The notes under the pieces were generated by a model. That model saw nothing but the letters and a program-made list of their open reading frames with translations, made no database searches and was not told the DNA's origin. Made by a program: the position numbers and the translations under genes. This document shows, one piece after another, positions 8,723 through 17,867 of a DNA stretch of 64,000 nucleotides. The DNA comes from an uncultured Arthrobacter sp. (GTDB lineage: Bacteria > Actinomycetota > Actinomycetes > Actinomycetales > Micrococcaceae). The stretch covers positions 1 through 64,000 of the forward strand of contig NZ_CANLXP010000003.1 of the NCBI RefSeq assembly GCF_947495145.1, read 5' to 3'. The number at the start of each line of letters is the position of its first letter. The first letter of the stretch is position 1.

Positions 8723-10195
8723 ATGGGCAAGACGCTCGCAGAAAAAGTCTGGGAATCGCATATTGTGCGCAGGGGAGAGGTCGTGAACGGCCAGGCCGAA
8801 CCCGACCTGCTCTACATCGACCTGCACCTCGTGCATGAGGTCACCTCGCCCCAGGCGTTCGAAGGGCTGCGTCTCGCGGGCAGGAAGCTGCGTCGGCCCG
8901 ATCTGACAATAGCCACGGAGGATCACAACACCCCCACGATCGACATCGACCGTCCGATCGCTGATCCGACCAGCCGCACCCAGATTGAAACGCTCCGGGC
9001 CAACTGCAAGGAGTTCGGCGTCCGGTTGCATTCGCTGGGCGACGCCCAGCAGGGCATTGTGCACATCATCGGCCCACAGCTCGGGCTGACCCAGCCGGGC
9101 CTCACGGTGGTGTGCGGCGACTCGCATACGTCTACTCATGGGGCCTTTGGCGCACTCGCAATGGGCATCGGTACCTCTGAGGTGGAGCACGTCATGGCCA
9201 CCCAAACCCTCTCGCTGAATCCGTTCAAGACGATGGCGATCAATGTCGAGGGGACGTTGAAGCCGGGCGTTACGTCGAAGGACATCATTCTGGCCGTCAT
9301 CGCCAAGATCGGGACCGGCGGCGGCCAGGGTTACGTACTGGAGTACCGTGGCTCCGCCATCCGGGCGCTGTCAATGGACGCGCGCATGACCATCTGCAAC
9401 ATGTCGATCGAGGCCGGCGCACGCGCCGGGATGGTCGCACCGGATGAGACCACCTTCGAGTACCTGAAAGGGCGCGCCCACGCGCCGCAGGGCGCGGACT
9501 GGCATGCCGCAGTCGAGAACTGGCGGACACTGCGCACTGACGACGACGCAACCTTCGATGCCGAGGTCTTTCTGGACGCTGACGAGCTCGAGCCTTTCGT
9601 CACCTGGGGAACCAACCCCGGGCAGGGTGTCTCCCTCAGTCAGGCTGTGCCGTCACCGGATGACTTCGCAGACGAGAATGAGAAGGCAGCATGCCGGCGG
9701 GCCCTCGACTACATGGCTCTCGAAGCAGGCACACCGATGAAGGACATCCGGGTGGACACGGTCTTTCTGGGCTCCTGCACCAACAGCCGGGTGGAGGATT
9801 TGCGGTTGGCAGCGGACATCATCCGCGGCAGGCAGAAGGACCCGGACATCCGAATGATGGTTGTGCCTGGCTCAGCACGCGTCCGTCTCGAGGCCGAAGC
9901 TGAAGGCCTGGACAAGGTCTTCAAGGAGTTCGGTGCTGAATGGCGCTTCGCCGGCTGCTCAATGTGCCTGGGTATGAACCCGGATCAACTGGCTCCGGGG
10001 GAGCGGTGCGCATCGACGTCGAACCGCAATTTCGAAGGCCGGCAGGGAAAGGGCGGACGCACACATCTGGTGTCTCCCGTCGTCGCGGCCGCTACTGCCG
10101 TTCGCGGCACCCTCAGTTCGCCTTCGGACCTCGATCCCGTACCGCCTGCCGCTGCATTGCCCGCTGAGAGCGGTTCCACCATCCACGCTGCCTAA
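8723..10195 (+). CDS. leuC: 3-isopropylmalate dehydratase large subunit
   Basis: The 490-residue aconitase-fold subunit of isopropylmalate isomerase, which converts 2- to 3-isopropylmalate in leucine synthesis. It starts [13 protein letters not shown] with GGAGGAA 6 bases upstream; the open frame extends further back but only antisense to the IclR gene. Conserved blocks are [37 protein letters not shown] with the first 4Fe-4S cysteine, and [10 protein letters not shown] with the other two. The C-terminal [10 protein letters not shown] substrate loop is present. leuD follows after 36 bases. Expression should be set by the divergent IclR regulator. Confidence 0.97.
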   Translation: MGKTLAEKVWESHIVRRGEVVNGQAEPDLLYIDLHLVHEVTSPQAFEGLRLAGRKLRRPDLTIATEDHNTPTIDIDRPIADPTSRTQIETLRANCKEFGVRLHSLGDAQQGIVHIIGPQLGLTQPGLTVVCGDSHTSTHGAFGALAMGIGTSEVEHVMATQTLSLNPFKTMAINVEGTLKPGVTSKDIILAVIAKIGTGGGQGYVLEYRGSAIRALSMDARMTICNMSIEAGARAGMVAPDETTFEYLKGRAHAPQGADWHAAVENWRTLRTDDDATFDAEVFLDADELEPFVTWGTNPGQGVSLSQAVPSPDDFADENEKAACRRALDYMALEAGTPMKDIRVDTVFLGSCTNSRVEDLRLAADIIRGRQKDPDIRMMVVPGSARVRLEAEAEGLDKVFKEFGAEWRFAGCSMCLGMNPDQLAPGERCASTSNRNFEGRQGKGGRTHLVSPVVAAATAVRGTLSSPSDLDPVPPAAALPAESGSTIHAA

Positions 10196-10231
10196 TACCG
10201 GGGCAAAAGAGCGGACCTTTCAAGGAGCACC

Positions 10232-10831
10232 ATGGAAAAGATCACTACTCACACCGGGATCGGCGTTCCCCTGCGGCAGAGCAATGTGGACACCGACCAG
10301 ATCATTCCCGCCGTCTACCTGAAGCGCATCACCCGCACCGGGTTTGAGGACGCGCTCTTCAGTGCGTGGCGGAAGGATGAAAATTTCATCCTGAACAAGG
10401 AGCCGTTCAACCGTGGTTCGGTGCTGGTCGCTGGACCGGACTTCGGCACCGGGTCCTCGCGGGAGCACGCGGTCTGGGCGCTGAAGGACTTCGGTTTCCG
10501 GGCGGTACTGTCATCCCGGTTTGCCGATATTTTCCGCGGAAACTCCGGCAAACAGGGCCTCGTCGCCGCCCAGGTTGCCCAGGATGACATTGAGCTGATC
10601 TGGAAGGAGCTCGAAAATCACCCGGGCGCCGAAATCACCGTTGATCTCGAAGCACGTCTGGTGACCTGCGGATCCATTGTCGCCCCGTTCCAGATCGATG
10701 ACTACACGCGTTGGCGTCTGCTTGAGGGGCTCGATGACATCGGACTTACACTGCGTCACGAGGAAACCATCACTGCCTACGAAGCAGAACGGCCCAGCTT
10801 CAAGCCCACCACACTGCCCGCACGTACCTAG
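10232..10831 (+). CDS. leuD: 3-isopropylmalate dehydratase small subunit
   Basis: The 199-residue swivel-domain partner of LeuC. Diagnostic blocks are [10 protein letters not shown] near residue 16, [14 protein letters not shown] (substrate loop) near residue 70, and [17 protein letters not shown]. Length is normal. AAGGAGC lies just upstream of the ATG. No strong terminator follows; the next gene, murA, begins 230 bases later with its own leader. Confidence 0.96.
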   Translation: MEKITTHTGIGVPLRQSNVDTDQIIPAVYLKRITRTGFEDALFSAWRKDENFILNKEPFNRGSVLVAGPDFGTGSSREHAVWALKDFGFRAVLSSRFADIFRGNSGKQGLVAAQVAQDDIELIWKELENHPGAEITVDLEARLVTCGSIVAPFQIDDYTRWRLLEGLDDIGLTLRHEETITAYEAERPSFKPTTLPART

Positions 10832-11061
10832 CTCACGAGCCGGCTTGAAGCACCTGTGCAAGGAAGATCACCCTGCGCGCCGGAATTTAGGGCTCAACCG
10901 GACTGTTGACAATGATCGGCGGGGTCCACACGGTCCCGACCAGGTTCCGACACAGCCCCAACCGAGGGCCGTCGGTATTTCAGTCTGGTAACAGTAGCTC
11001 CTATGCTTAGCAGGGGTCTTATCTGCTGTTGGGGCTTACATGTTGAAGGAAATAGGTGTTC

Positions 11062-12405
11062 ATGGGTAGCGTTCTGACAATCCGTGGTGGTGTCCCTCTC
11101 GCAGGCAAGGTGACCGTCCGCGGCGCCAAGAACCTGGTGCCGAAGGCTATGGTCGCGGCGCTGCTGGGAAATGCACCGTCGGTGCTGAGGAACGTCCCTG
11201 AAATCAAGGACGTCGACGTCGTCACCAGCCTCCTGAAGCTTCACGGCGTCGAGGTGACCAAGGACCCGGTGACCGGCGACCTCACCATGGATCCCGCCAA
11301 TGCCAAAATGGCGGCGTCCAAAGACATCGACGCACATGCCGGCGATTCCCGTATTCCCATTCTTTTCTGTGGGCCCCTCATGCACAGCATCGGCGAAGCT
11401 TTCATCCCCGACCTGGGCGGCTGCAAGATCGGGGACCGTCCCATTGACTACCACCTACAGGTACTTCGGAACTTCGGCGCCGTCGTCGACAAGCGTCCGG
11501 GCGGTATTTCCATCTCCGCTCCCAAAGGTCTTCACGGCGCAAAGCTGGAGCTTCCGTATCCCAGTGTCGGAGCCACTGAGCAGGTGCTGCTGACCGCTAC
11601 GCGCGCCGAGGGCATCACCGAATTGAGCGGTGCCGCAGTCGAGCCGGAGATCATGGACCTCATCGCGGTGCTGCAGAAGATGGGCGCCATCATCACGGTC
11701 CAGACGGACCGCACCATCCGCATCGAGGGTGTGCAGGAGCTAACCGGGTTCAACCACAAGGCTATTTCGGACCGCAACGAGACGGCGTCGTGGGCATCTG
11801 CTGCGCTGGTCACCCGTGGCGATATCTACGTCGAGGGAGCCCGGCAGCTTGACCTCACCGCTTTCCTGAACACCTACCGCAAAATCGGCGGAGCGTTCGA
11901 CGTGAACGACGACGGTATCCGCTTCTACCATCCGGGCGGCAAGCTTTCGCCCCTGGTATTGGAGACAGACGTCCATCCAGGCTTCATGACTGACTGGCAG
12001 CAGCCGCTGGTGGTGGCACTGACCCAGGCCGAGGGCGTGTCGATTGTCCACGAGACCGTTTATGAGAACCGGTTCGGCTTCACCGACGCACTGGTGCGCA
12101 TGGGCGCCAACATCCAGGTGCACCGCGAGTGCCTCGGCAGCGTCCCTTGCCGTTTCGGCCAGCGGAACTTCCTGCATTCAGCCGTTATCTCCGGTCCGGT
12201 GCAATTGCATGGAACTGATATCGACGTGCCGGATCTCCGCGGCGGTTTCAGCCACCTCATCGCTGCACTGGCGGCTAACGGAACGTCCCGGGTAACCGGC
12301 ATCGAGCTCATCAACCGCGGCTACGAGCGCTTCCAGGACAAGCTTGAGGGACTCGGCGCGGATTTCGATGTAGCTGAATCGGCAGATGCAGGAACCGGCC
12401 GCTAA
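11062..12405 (+). CDS. murA: UDP-N-acetylglucosamine 1-carboxyvinyltransferase
   Basis: First committed enzyme of peptidoglycan synthesis: transfers enolpyruvate from PEP to UDP-GlcNAc in the cytosol. About 447 residues. RGAKNLVPKAM carries the conserved Lys-Asn pair near residue 23. GGCKIGDRPID carries the catalytic cysteine, here about Cys121, so a fosfomycin-sensitive Cys enzyme is expected. I use the ATG at 11062; an in-frame GTG at 11056 lies closer to GAAGGA (11045-11050) and is a real alternative that adds two residues. It heads a murA-plsC-gpsA-ddl gene run. Confidence 0.95.
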   Translation: MGSVLTIRGGVPLAGKVTVRGAKNLVPKAMVAALLGNAPSVLRNVPEIKDVDVVTSLLKLHGVEVTKDPVTGDLTMDPANAKMAASKDIDAHAGDSRIPILFCGPLMHSIGEAFIPDLGGCKIGDRPIDYHLQVLRNFGAVVDKRPGGISISAPKGLHGAKLELPYPSVGATEQVLLTATRAEGITELSGAAVEPEIMDLIAVLQKMGAIITVQTDRTIRIEGVQELTGFNHKAISDRNETASWASAALVTRGDIYVEGARQLDLTAFLNTYRKIGGAFDVNDDGIRFYHPGGKLSPLVLETDVHPGFMTDWQQPLVVALTQAEGVSIVHETVYENRFGFTDALVRMGANIQVHRECLGSVPCRFGQRNFLHSAVISGPVQLHGTDIDVPDLRGGFSHLIAALAANGTSRVTGIELINRGYERFQDKLEGLGADFDVAESADAGTGR

Positions 12406-12423
12406 GCGCGGCCGCATGCCAGC

Positions 12424-13182
12424 ATGACCGAACCCCTCTCGTCCCGGGCCACGTTCGCGCTTCTCGCAACCATTCTTCGGCCGCTCATGAATGCCATGAT
12501 GTCCAAGGAATGGAAGGGTGCCGAGAACCTGCCACGCGACACCGGCTTCATCGTGTGTCCCAACCACGTCACGGAGATCGACCCGATCGTGGTGGGTCAC
12601 TTCCTCTACAACAACAAGGTGCTGCCGCATTTTCTTGCAAAGGCATCGCTGTTCAAGGTTCCCGTGTTCGGCGCTGCCCTGCGCGCCACGCTGCAGGTGC
12701 CGGTGGAGCGTACGACGGCGGGAGCCAACAACTCGCTCGAAGTAGCCAGGGAAGCCATCGACGGCGGCGGCGGAATTATCGTCTACCCGGAGGGCACCCT
12801 CACGCGTGACCCGGACATGTGGCCGATGAAGGGCCGCACCGGTGCGGCGCGTCTGGCACTGCAGACCGGTGCACCGGTTGTGCCCATGGCGCATTGGGGC
12901 GCGCAGGAGGTCTTTCCGCGGTATGCGAAGCGGCTCTATCTGTTTCCTCGCAAGACGTCCCGTGTCCTCGTCGGCAAGCCCGTGGACCTCTCCGACCTTC
13001 AGGGCGGTCCGATCACCCGCAGTACGCTGGACGCCGCGACCAACCGCATCATGGACGCCCTGACTGAGCTGGTCGCCGAGTTGCGTGGTGAAACTCCGCC
13101 GGCCCAGCGATGGGATCCTGCCGCCAAGAACCAGAAGCAAACCGGCCGGAACTTCGAGTCACCGGCGGGTGACGCTTCATGA
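12424..13182 (+). CDS. plsC: 1-acylglycerol-3-phosphate acyltransferase
   Basis: A 252-residue PlsC-type acyltransferase that makes phosphatidic acid from lysophosphatidic acid at the cytoplasmic membrane. The HX4D catalytic motif is NHVTEID near residues 40-46, and the phosphate-binding EGT motif is VYPEGTLTRD near residue 120. An N-terminal hydrophobic/amphipathic stretch precedes the catalytic domain. It lies 18 bases after murA and overlaps gpsA by 4 bases, which joins phospholipid synthesis to the glycerol-3-phosphate supplier. Actinobacteria carry several paralogues, so the symbol is by function. Confidence 0.88.
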   Translation: MTEPLSSRATFALLATILRPLMNAMMSKEWKGAENLPRDTGFIVCPNHVTEIDPIVVGHFLYNNKVLPHFLAKASLFKVPVFGAALRATLQVPVERTTAGANNSLEVAREAIDGGGGIIVYPEGTLTRDPDMWPMKGRTGAARLALQTGAPVVPMAHWGAQEVFPRYAKRLYLFPRKTSRVLVGKPVDLSDLQGGPITRSTLDAATNRIMDALTELVAELRGETPPAQRWDPAAKNQKQTGRNFESPAGDAS

Positions 13183-14204
13183 CGCGTAGGCCTCCCGCCG
13201 CCGTCGCCGTTCTGGGCGCCGGCAGCTGGGGGACCACCTTCGCAAAGGTGCTTGCGGACGCCGGTGTTAGTCACGGCACCCGCGTGCGGTTATGGGCGCG
13301 CCGTGAGGAAATTGCCGACGAAATCAATACCCGCCACACCAATAGCCGCTACCTGGCGGACACTGCGCTGCCGGCCAACATAAGCAGCTCAACCGACGTC
13401 GCTGCCGTCCTTGACGGCGTGGAGCTTGTCGTCATCGCTGTTCCGGCTCAATCGCTTCGGTCGCAACTGTCGGCCTGGAAGCCTCTGATTCCGGCGGAAG
13501 CCGTGGTCGTCTCGCTCATGAAGGGCCTCGAGGTCGGCACCGACGACCGCATGAGCCAGGTCCTCGCCCAGGAGCTCGGCCTGCCTGAGGACCGCATCGC
13601 CGTCGTCTCCGGACCGAACCTCGCGATGGAGATCGCCCGCTGCGAGCCAACCGCCTCGGTGGTGGCGTGTCCGGACGTCGGCACCGCCACCTGGATTGCT
13701 GCAGCATGTACTGCCACCTACTTCCGCCCTTACACCAACACCGATGTTGTCGGAGTGGAGATCGGCGGGATCGTGAAAAACGTGATTGCCCTGGCTGTCG
13801 GAATCTGCGAGGGCAAGCAGATGGGCGACAACACCAAGGCTTCGGTCATCACACGGGGACTCACCGAGACAACCCGCCTTGCTGTTGCTCTCGGGGGCGA
13901 GCCGGAGACGATGTCGGGTTTGGCCGGAATGGGTGACCTGATCGCCACCTGCTCCTCTTCGCTCTCACGCAACCACACGGCCGGCAGGCTGCTGGGCCAG
14001 GGACTCACTCTCGACGAGGTGACAGCCCACATGAACCAGACCGCCGAGGGCATCAAGTCCGCGCAGGCGGTGCTGGATCTCGCGCGTCAACTCAACGTCT
14101 ATATGCCCATAACGGATAGTGTTGTTGCCGTACTTCAGGGGAACCTGTCAGTACATGACCTCGGCCCGCGACTGCTGGCCCGCGAACTGAAATCCGAAGG
14201 CTGA
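13179..14204 (+). CDS. gpsA: Glycerol-3-phosphate dehydrogenase [NAD(P)+]
   Basis: A 341-residue enzyme that reduces dihydroxyacetone phosphate to sn-glycerol-3-phosphate for phospholipid head groups. The N-terminal Rossmann motif is VLGAGSWGTTFA. SGPNLAMEIA and the catalytic lysine in GGIVKNVIALAVG are in place, followed by GLAGMGDLIATCSS. It overlaps plsC by 4 bases and is separated from ddl by 2 bases, so the operon is tightly coupled. Confidence 0.96.
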   Translation: MTRRPPAAVAVLGAGSWGTTFAKVLADAGVSHGTRVRLWARREEIADEINTRHTNSRYLADTALPANISSSTDVAAVLDGVELVVIAVPAQSLRSQLSAWKPLIPAEAVVVSLMKGLEVGTDDRMSQVLAQELGLPEDRIAVVSGPNLAMEIARCEPTASVVACPDVGTATWIAAACTATYFRPYTNTDVVGVEIGGIVKNVIALAVGICEGKQMGDNTKASVITRGLTETTRLAVALGGEPETMSGLAGMGDLIATCSSSLSRNHTAGRLLGQGLTLDEVTAHMNQTAEGIKSAQAVLDLARQLNVYMPITDSVVAVLQGNLSVHDLGPRLLARELKSEG

Positions 14205-14206
14205 CT

Positions 14207-15334
14207 GTGACCCCATCTGCCAAGCCCCGCGTCCTCGTGCTCTTCGGCGGGCGTTCGAGCGAGCATGCTGTCAGCTGCGTGACTGCCGCCGGCGTGCTGG
14301 AGGCCATCGACCGCAGCAAGTATGACGTCGTTCCGGTGGGCATCGCAAAGAATGGACAGTGGTCTTTGGTTTCCTCGGACCCGTCCCGGTGGTCGCTGCG
14401 CTCCGAGGTGCTCCCCGAAGTGCCGGTGTCGCCTGAGTCGGTCGTCCTGGCAACGGCGTCTGACGGCGGGACGGCGCAGGAATTGGTCGCAACCGCTTCC
14501 GAGCAGATGCCGCGCAGCCTCGGTGCGGTGGATGTTGTACTACCACTGTTGCACGGCCCGTTCGGTGAGGACGGAACTCTGCAGGGCATGCTCGAAATGG
14601 CCGACGTACGCTATGTCGGGGCGGGCGTACTGGCTTCGGCGGTCGGGATGGACAAACACTATATGAAGGTGGTGTTCGCCTCCGCCGGCCTTAAGGTGGG
14701 GCCGTACGAGGTGTTCACAGACCGCCAATGGACACGCAGCCGATCGGAATGTCTGCAGCGCGCCGCCACCTTGGGGTTCCCCGTCTTCGTCAAACCTGCC
14801 CGGGCAGGTTCGTCAATGGGTATCTCCCGGGCGGCCACGCCGGCGGAACTTGAGACAGCCGTGGAAACCGCCCGTGAATTCGACCCGAAGGTGATCGTCG
14901 AAGCTGGGATCCACGGGCGCGAGATCGAGGTCGCCGTCCTGCAGGGCCGCGGCATGGAAGAGCCGCGAACCAGCCTGCCCGGTGAAATTGCTGTTCAGTC
15001 CGGCGAGCACGAGTGGTATGACTTCGAGGCGAAGTACGTCGACGGATCCGCTGCCGAGTTGAGCTGTCCGGCGGACCTGCCGCCTGAAACCACCGACCGT
15101 GTCCGGGAACTCGCCGCCCGGGCCTTCGACGCCCTCGGCACCGAAGGGCTCTCCCGTGTCGACTTCTTCTACACGGCCGCAGGCGAGCTCATCATCAACG
15201 AGATCAATACGATGCCGGGCTTCACACCAATCAGCATGTACCCGCAGATGTGGGCGAAGTCCGGGCTCACCTACACCGAGTTGATCGACGAACTCATCGA
15301 GTTGGCGCTTGAACGCAAGACGGGTTTACGTTAG
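14207..15334 (+). CDS. ddl: D-alanine--D-alanine ligase
   Basis: A 375-residue ATP-grasp ligase that makes the D-Ala-D-Ala dipeptide of peptidoglycan precursors. Visible blocks are GGRSSEHAVS at the N-terminus, LLHGPFGEDGTLQG, the ATP-binding FVKPARAGSSMGIS, and the Mg-binding C-terminal NEINTMPGFTPISMYP. It uses a GTG start 2 bases after the gpsA stop. The ligase should form Ala-Ala rather than Ala-lactate, because the family tyrosine/phenylalanine region is of the ordinary type; this last point is inference. Confidence 0.95.
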   Translation: MTPSAKPRVLVLFGGRSSEHAVSCVTAAGVLEAIDRSKYDVVPVGIAKNGQWSLVSSDPSRWSLRSEVLPEVPVSPESVVLATASDGGTAQELVATASEQMPRSLGAVDVVLPLLHGPFGEDGTLQGMLEMADVRYVGAGVLASAVGMDKHYMKVVFASAGLKVGPYEVFTDRQWTRSRSECLQRAATLGFPVFVKPARAGSSMGISRAATPAELETAVETAREFDPKVIVEAGIHGREIEVAVLQGRGMEEPRTSLPGEIAVQSGEHEWYDFEAKYVDGSAAELSCPADLPPETTDRVRELAARAFDALGTEGLSRVDFFYTAAGELIINEINTMPGFTPISMYPQMWAKSGLTYTELIDELIELALERKTGLR

Positions 15335-15353
15335 GCAAGGCCGAACGCAAACG

Positions 15354-16349
15354 ATGACCGAACCGAAGCGGCCCACCCTCCTGGACATCGCCCACGCAGC
15401 AGGACTTTCGAAAGCAGCTACGTCCTATGCGTTGCGGGGACTTCGCGGATCCGAAGCGACTGTTGCCAGGGTTCAGGCTATAGCGAAGGAAATGGGCTGG
15501 ACGGCTGATCCGGTAGCCCGCGCCCTCGCCGGAGGCCGGAGCGGGAACGTGGCAATCCTCGGATCGCTGGGTGATCTCTGGCGTCAGGGCCTGGCGGTAA
15601 TGCTCTCCGAGGCACTGCACGACCAGGGAATGTTCTCGGCGATCGCCGACGTGGACACATCGCCCGAGCGCGAGCTGAACGCACTGCGTACCCTCACGAC
15701 TCGCCGCGTGGACGCCGCGATCGTCCTCCCAGTCGACCCGTCCGCCGAGTATTGGACCGATGTACCCGAACGGATCCGACTGGTGTCGGTTGGAGACGCA
15801 CTGCTGCATCGCCCGGTTGCCCGCACGGTGTTCTTCGACAACGAGTACGGCATCAGCACCGCCCTGAGCCATCTCGCCGAACTCGGCCACCGATCAATCG
15901 GGCTCCTCGCGCCGTCGTTGCCGTCCACGCCCGGCAGGCCCGCCCAGCTTCTGGTGGAAAATCTCGGTGCCGGCATGGGCCTGGAAGTTGCAGTGGCGTC
16001 GTCGACATCGTCCGTAGCTGGGGCCGCCGAGGCGGCAGCTGCACTGCTGCGACGGCCCGCGCCGCCGACGGCTCTGTTGTGCCTGAGCGATTCGTTAGCG
16101 TTCGGCGCTTACCGGGCTGCCCGCTCGCTCAACCTCGGTATCCCCGCCGACGTTTCCATTCTCGGCTTCGATGACAGCGAGCTGGCTCCGCTGGTCAGCC
16201 CCGCGCTCACCACCTTCGGCTGGGACGAATCCGCTATTGTGGCAGCCGCTATCGACTCAGTTGTGAACGACGACATCCCCGCAACCGTCTCGTTCAGGCC
16301 GGAGTTTCTGCCACGAAACTCCACCGGGCCTGTTCCCGGTACGCCATAG
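15354..16349 (+). CDS. LacI-family transcriptional regulator
   Basis: A 331-residue regulator with an N-terminal LacI helix-turn-helix: TLLDIAHAAGLSKAATSYAL at about residues 8-27, then the hinge helix ARALAGGRSGN. A periplasmic-binding-type sugar sensor domain follows, ending in the ILGFDDSELAPLVSPALTT signature. I start at the ATG at 15354 (MTEPKRPTLLD); an upstream in-frame start lies inside ddl. It converges with the aldose epimerase gene, and the carbohydrate genes at 16.4-21.2 kb are its obvious candidate targets. The binding site itself was not identified. Confidence 0.9.
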   Translation: MTEPKRPTLLDIAHAAGLSKAATSYALRGLRGSEATVARVQAIAKEMGWTADPVARALAGGRSGNVAILGSLGDLWRQGLAVMLSEALHDQGMFSAIADVDTSPERELNALRTLTTRRVDAAIVLPVDPSAEYWTDVPERIRLVSVGDALLHRPVARTVFFDNEYGISTALSHLAELGHRSIGLLAPSLPSTPGRPAQLLVENLGAGMGLEVAVASSTSSVAGAAEAAAALLRRPAPPTALLCLSDSLAFGAYRAARSLNLGIPADVSILGFDDSELAPLVSPALTTFGWDESAIVAAAIDSVVNDDIPATVSFRPEFLPRNSTGPVPGTP

Positions 16350-16355
16350 GCAGTT

Positions 16356-17279
16356 TTACAACGCGTGGATGCGCCAACCCACTGAGTGCGTCTCGCCCGG
16401 TTCCAGGACTATCAAGTCTGTGCCCGAGTTGAAGGCATCGGGTGGGCACGTCATGGGTTCGGCGGCTAACCCGAGCCGCGAGACCGCCTGGTCCGGCTTG
16501 TCCGCCGTATGAATCTGCACCCACCGGCACGTCTGGTCGAAAGTGATCGCTGCTCCGCGTCCGTCCGCAGCATGCACTGCAACGGTGGCGGCGCCGTCGT
16601 CGTAATGGATGCCCGTGTACGCATGGTCCACAAAGGTGTCGCCGATGAGGCGCGGATTCCGGAAATCAAAGTGCGACGACGCCACATCCGTCAGATCCGT
16701 GGGGATCAGCCGGTCTTCGGTGACCTGGAGCACCGAAGACGCCGGCACCTGCAGCGTCCAGTCATCCACCAACCCCTCGCCGGCAACGAGATAGGGGTGC
16801 GCCGAGGCACCGTAGGGCGCTGCCGATGGACCGGGGTTTGCGGCTGCGATCGTTGTGGTGAGTCCGTCGCCGCCAAGCGTGTAGAGCACTTCAACCTCAA
16901 GCCGGAACGGATAACCCTTCTGCGGAATCACCGATGCCGCCAGACGGACCGAGGCCGGAGACTGCTCAACCAGCGTCCAGTCCACCCAACCGAGGAGACC
17001 GTGGATGGCGTGGGAGCGCTGCGGCTCCGTCAGGGCAAGCTGATGGGACTTGCCGTCGAACGAGTACTTCCCGTCCACTACACGATTCGGCCAGGGCACC
17101 AGTACTGCTCCCCGGAAGGATGGGCGGATCTCTTCTGCGTCATAGGGAACCACGAGGTCCCGGTCATCATGGCGCAGGTACCGCAGGGTCGCTCCGACGC
17201 TGGCGATGGATGCCGTGTAGGGGCCGTGCGCAAGGGTGTACTGGGTACCGGACAGGGGAGTGGAATCGGTGGTTTTCAT
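16356..17279 (-). CDS. Aldose 1-epimerase family protein
   Basis: A 307-residue galactose-mutarotase-like enzyme that interconverts alpha and beta anomers of hexoses or sugar phosphates. The substrate-binding Arg/His region shows as PWPNRVVDGKY and HAIHGLLGW. The catalytic His is in ASAHPYLV, and a Glu follows near the C-terminus in IVLEPGETHSVGW. There is no signal peptide. It is the last gene of a minus-strand carbohydrate run. Anomer conversion suits a GH65 phosphorylase, which releases beta-glucose-1-phosphate plus a free sugar. Confidence 0.87.
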   Translation of the reverse strand: MKTTDSTPLSGTQYTLAHGPYTASIASVGATLRYLRHDDRDLVVPYDAEEIRPSFRGAVLVPWPNRVVDGKYSFDGKSHQLALTEPQRSHAIHGLLGWVDWTLVEQSPASVRLAASVIPQKGYPFRLEVEVLYTLGGDGLTTTIAAANPGPSAAPYGASAHPYLVAGEGLVDDWTLQVPASSVLQVTEDRLIPTDLTDVASSHFDFRNPRLIGDTFVDHAYTGIHYDDGAATVAVHAADGRGAAITFDQTCRWVQIHTADKPDQAVSRLGLAAEPMTCPPDAFNSGTDLIVLEPGETHSVGWRIHAL

Positions 17280-17315
17280 CGAGACTCAGTTTAGGACCTG
17301 GGAACGACGACGGCG

Positions 17316-17813
17316 CTAGCCTCCTGTGGGCAAGTCCACCGTGTCGTTCAGGCTCAGGCACTGCTCGGTCTGTTCGACCTGGGAGACTGCCCCGCCGAGA
17401 TCGACGAGAACGGTGCTGGAAGCGACCTGGTTGGGGTCGAAGAGCACCTCGACGGCTGGATCGCGGCCATAGGTTGTGGCCGTCCACACGTCACTTTCGG
17501 TGGATTCCTGGATGATCCAGTCAATGTCGTTCACGGAAGCGCAGGCATCGGTGGTTGGTCCCGGAACCTGGACTCCGCATCGGAGGACAACCTGCGACGG
17601 GTCGCCCCAAGCCGCCGTCGCCTGGCTGTTGGTCTCCCTGAGTTCATTGCCCGCCACCTGGTCCGGCAGTGCAATCATCACTCCGGCGCAGGCCGGATTG
17701 ACTGCATCCGGTGCGGCATCCACATCGACAATGGGTGAGCAGGCGCTCAGCGCTGCCGCGAGCAGTACGCCCGGCCCGGCAACACGCAGCAGCAAACGCA
17801 GATTCGAAGGCAT
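17316..17813 (-). CDS. DUF3515 lipoprotein
   Basis: A 165-residue actinobacterial DUF3515 protein. Its N-terminus LLLRVAGPGVLLAAALSAC is a lipoprotein signal with lipobox LSAC, so it should be lipid-anchored outside the membrane. The conserved cysteine-bearing core (NPACAGVMIALP, VVLRCGVQVPGPT, CASVNDIDWI) and the C-terminal cysteine in EQCLSL suggest disulfides. Members commonly sit beside ddl or cell-wall genes in actinobacteria; here ddl is 2 kb away and the gene is embedded in a carbohydrate run. Function unknown. Confidence 0.85.
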   Translation of the reverse strand: MPSNLRLLLRVAGPGVLLAAALSACSPIVDVDAAPDAVNPACAGVMIALPDQVAGNELRETNSQATAAWGDPSQVVLRCGVQVPGPTTDACASVNDIDWIIQESTESDVWTATTYGRDPAVEVLFDPNQVASSTVLVDLGGAVSQVEQTEQCLSLNDTVDLPTGG

Positions 17814-17867
17814 GTACCCACCATATCGGGGATGGCACGACCATCGTTCTGCCCATCAGGCAGTGCG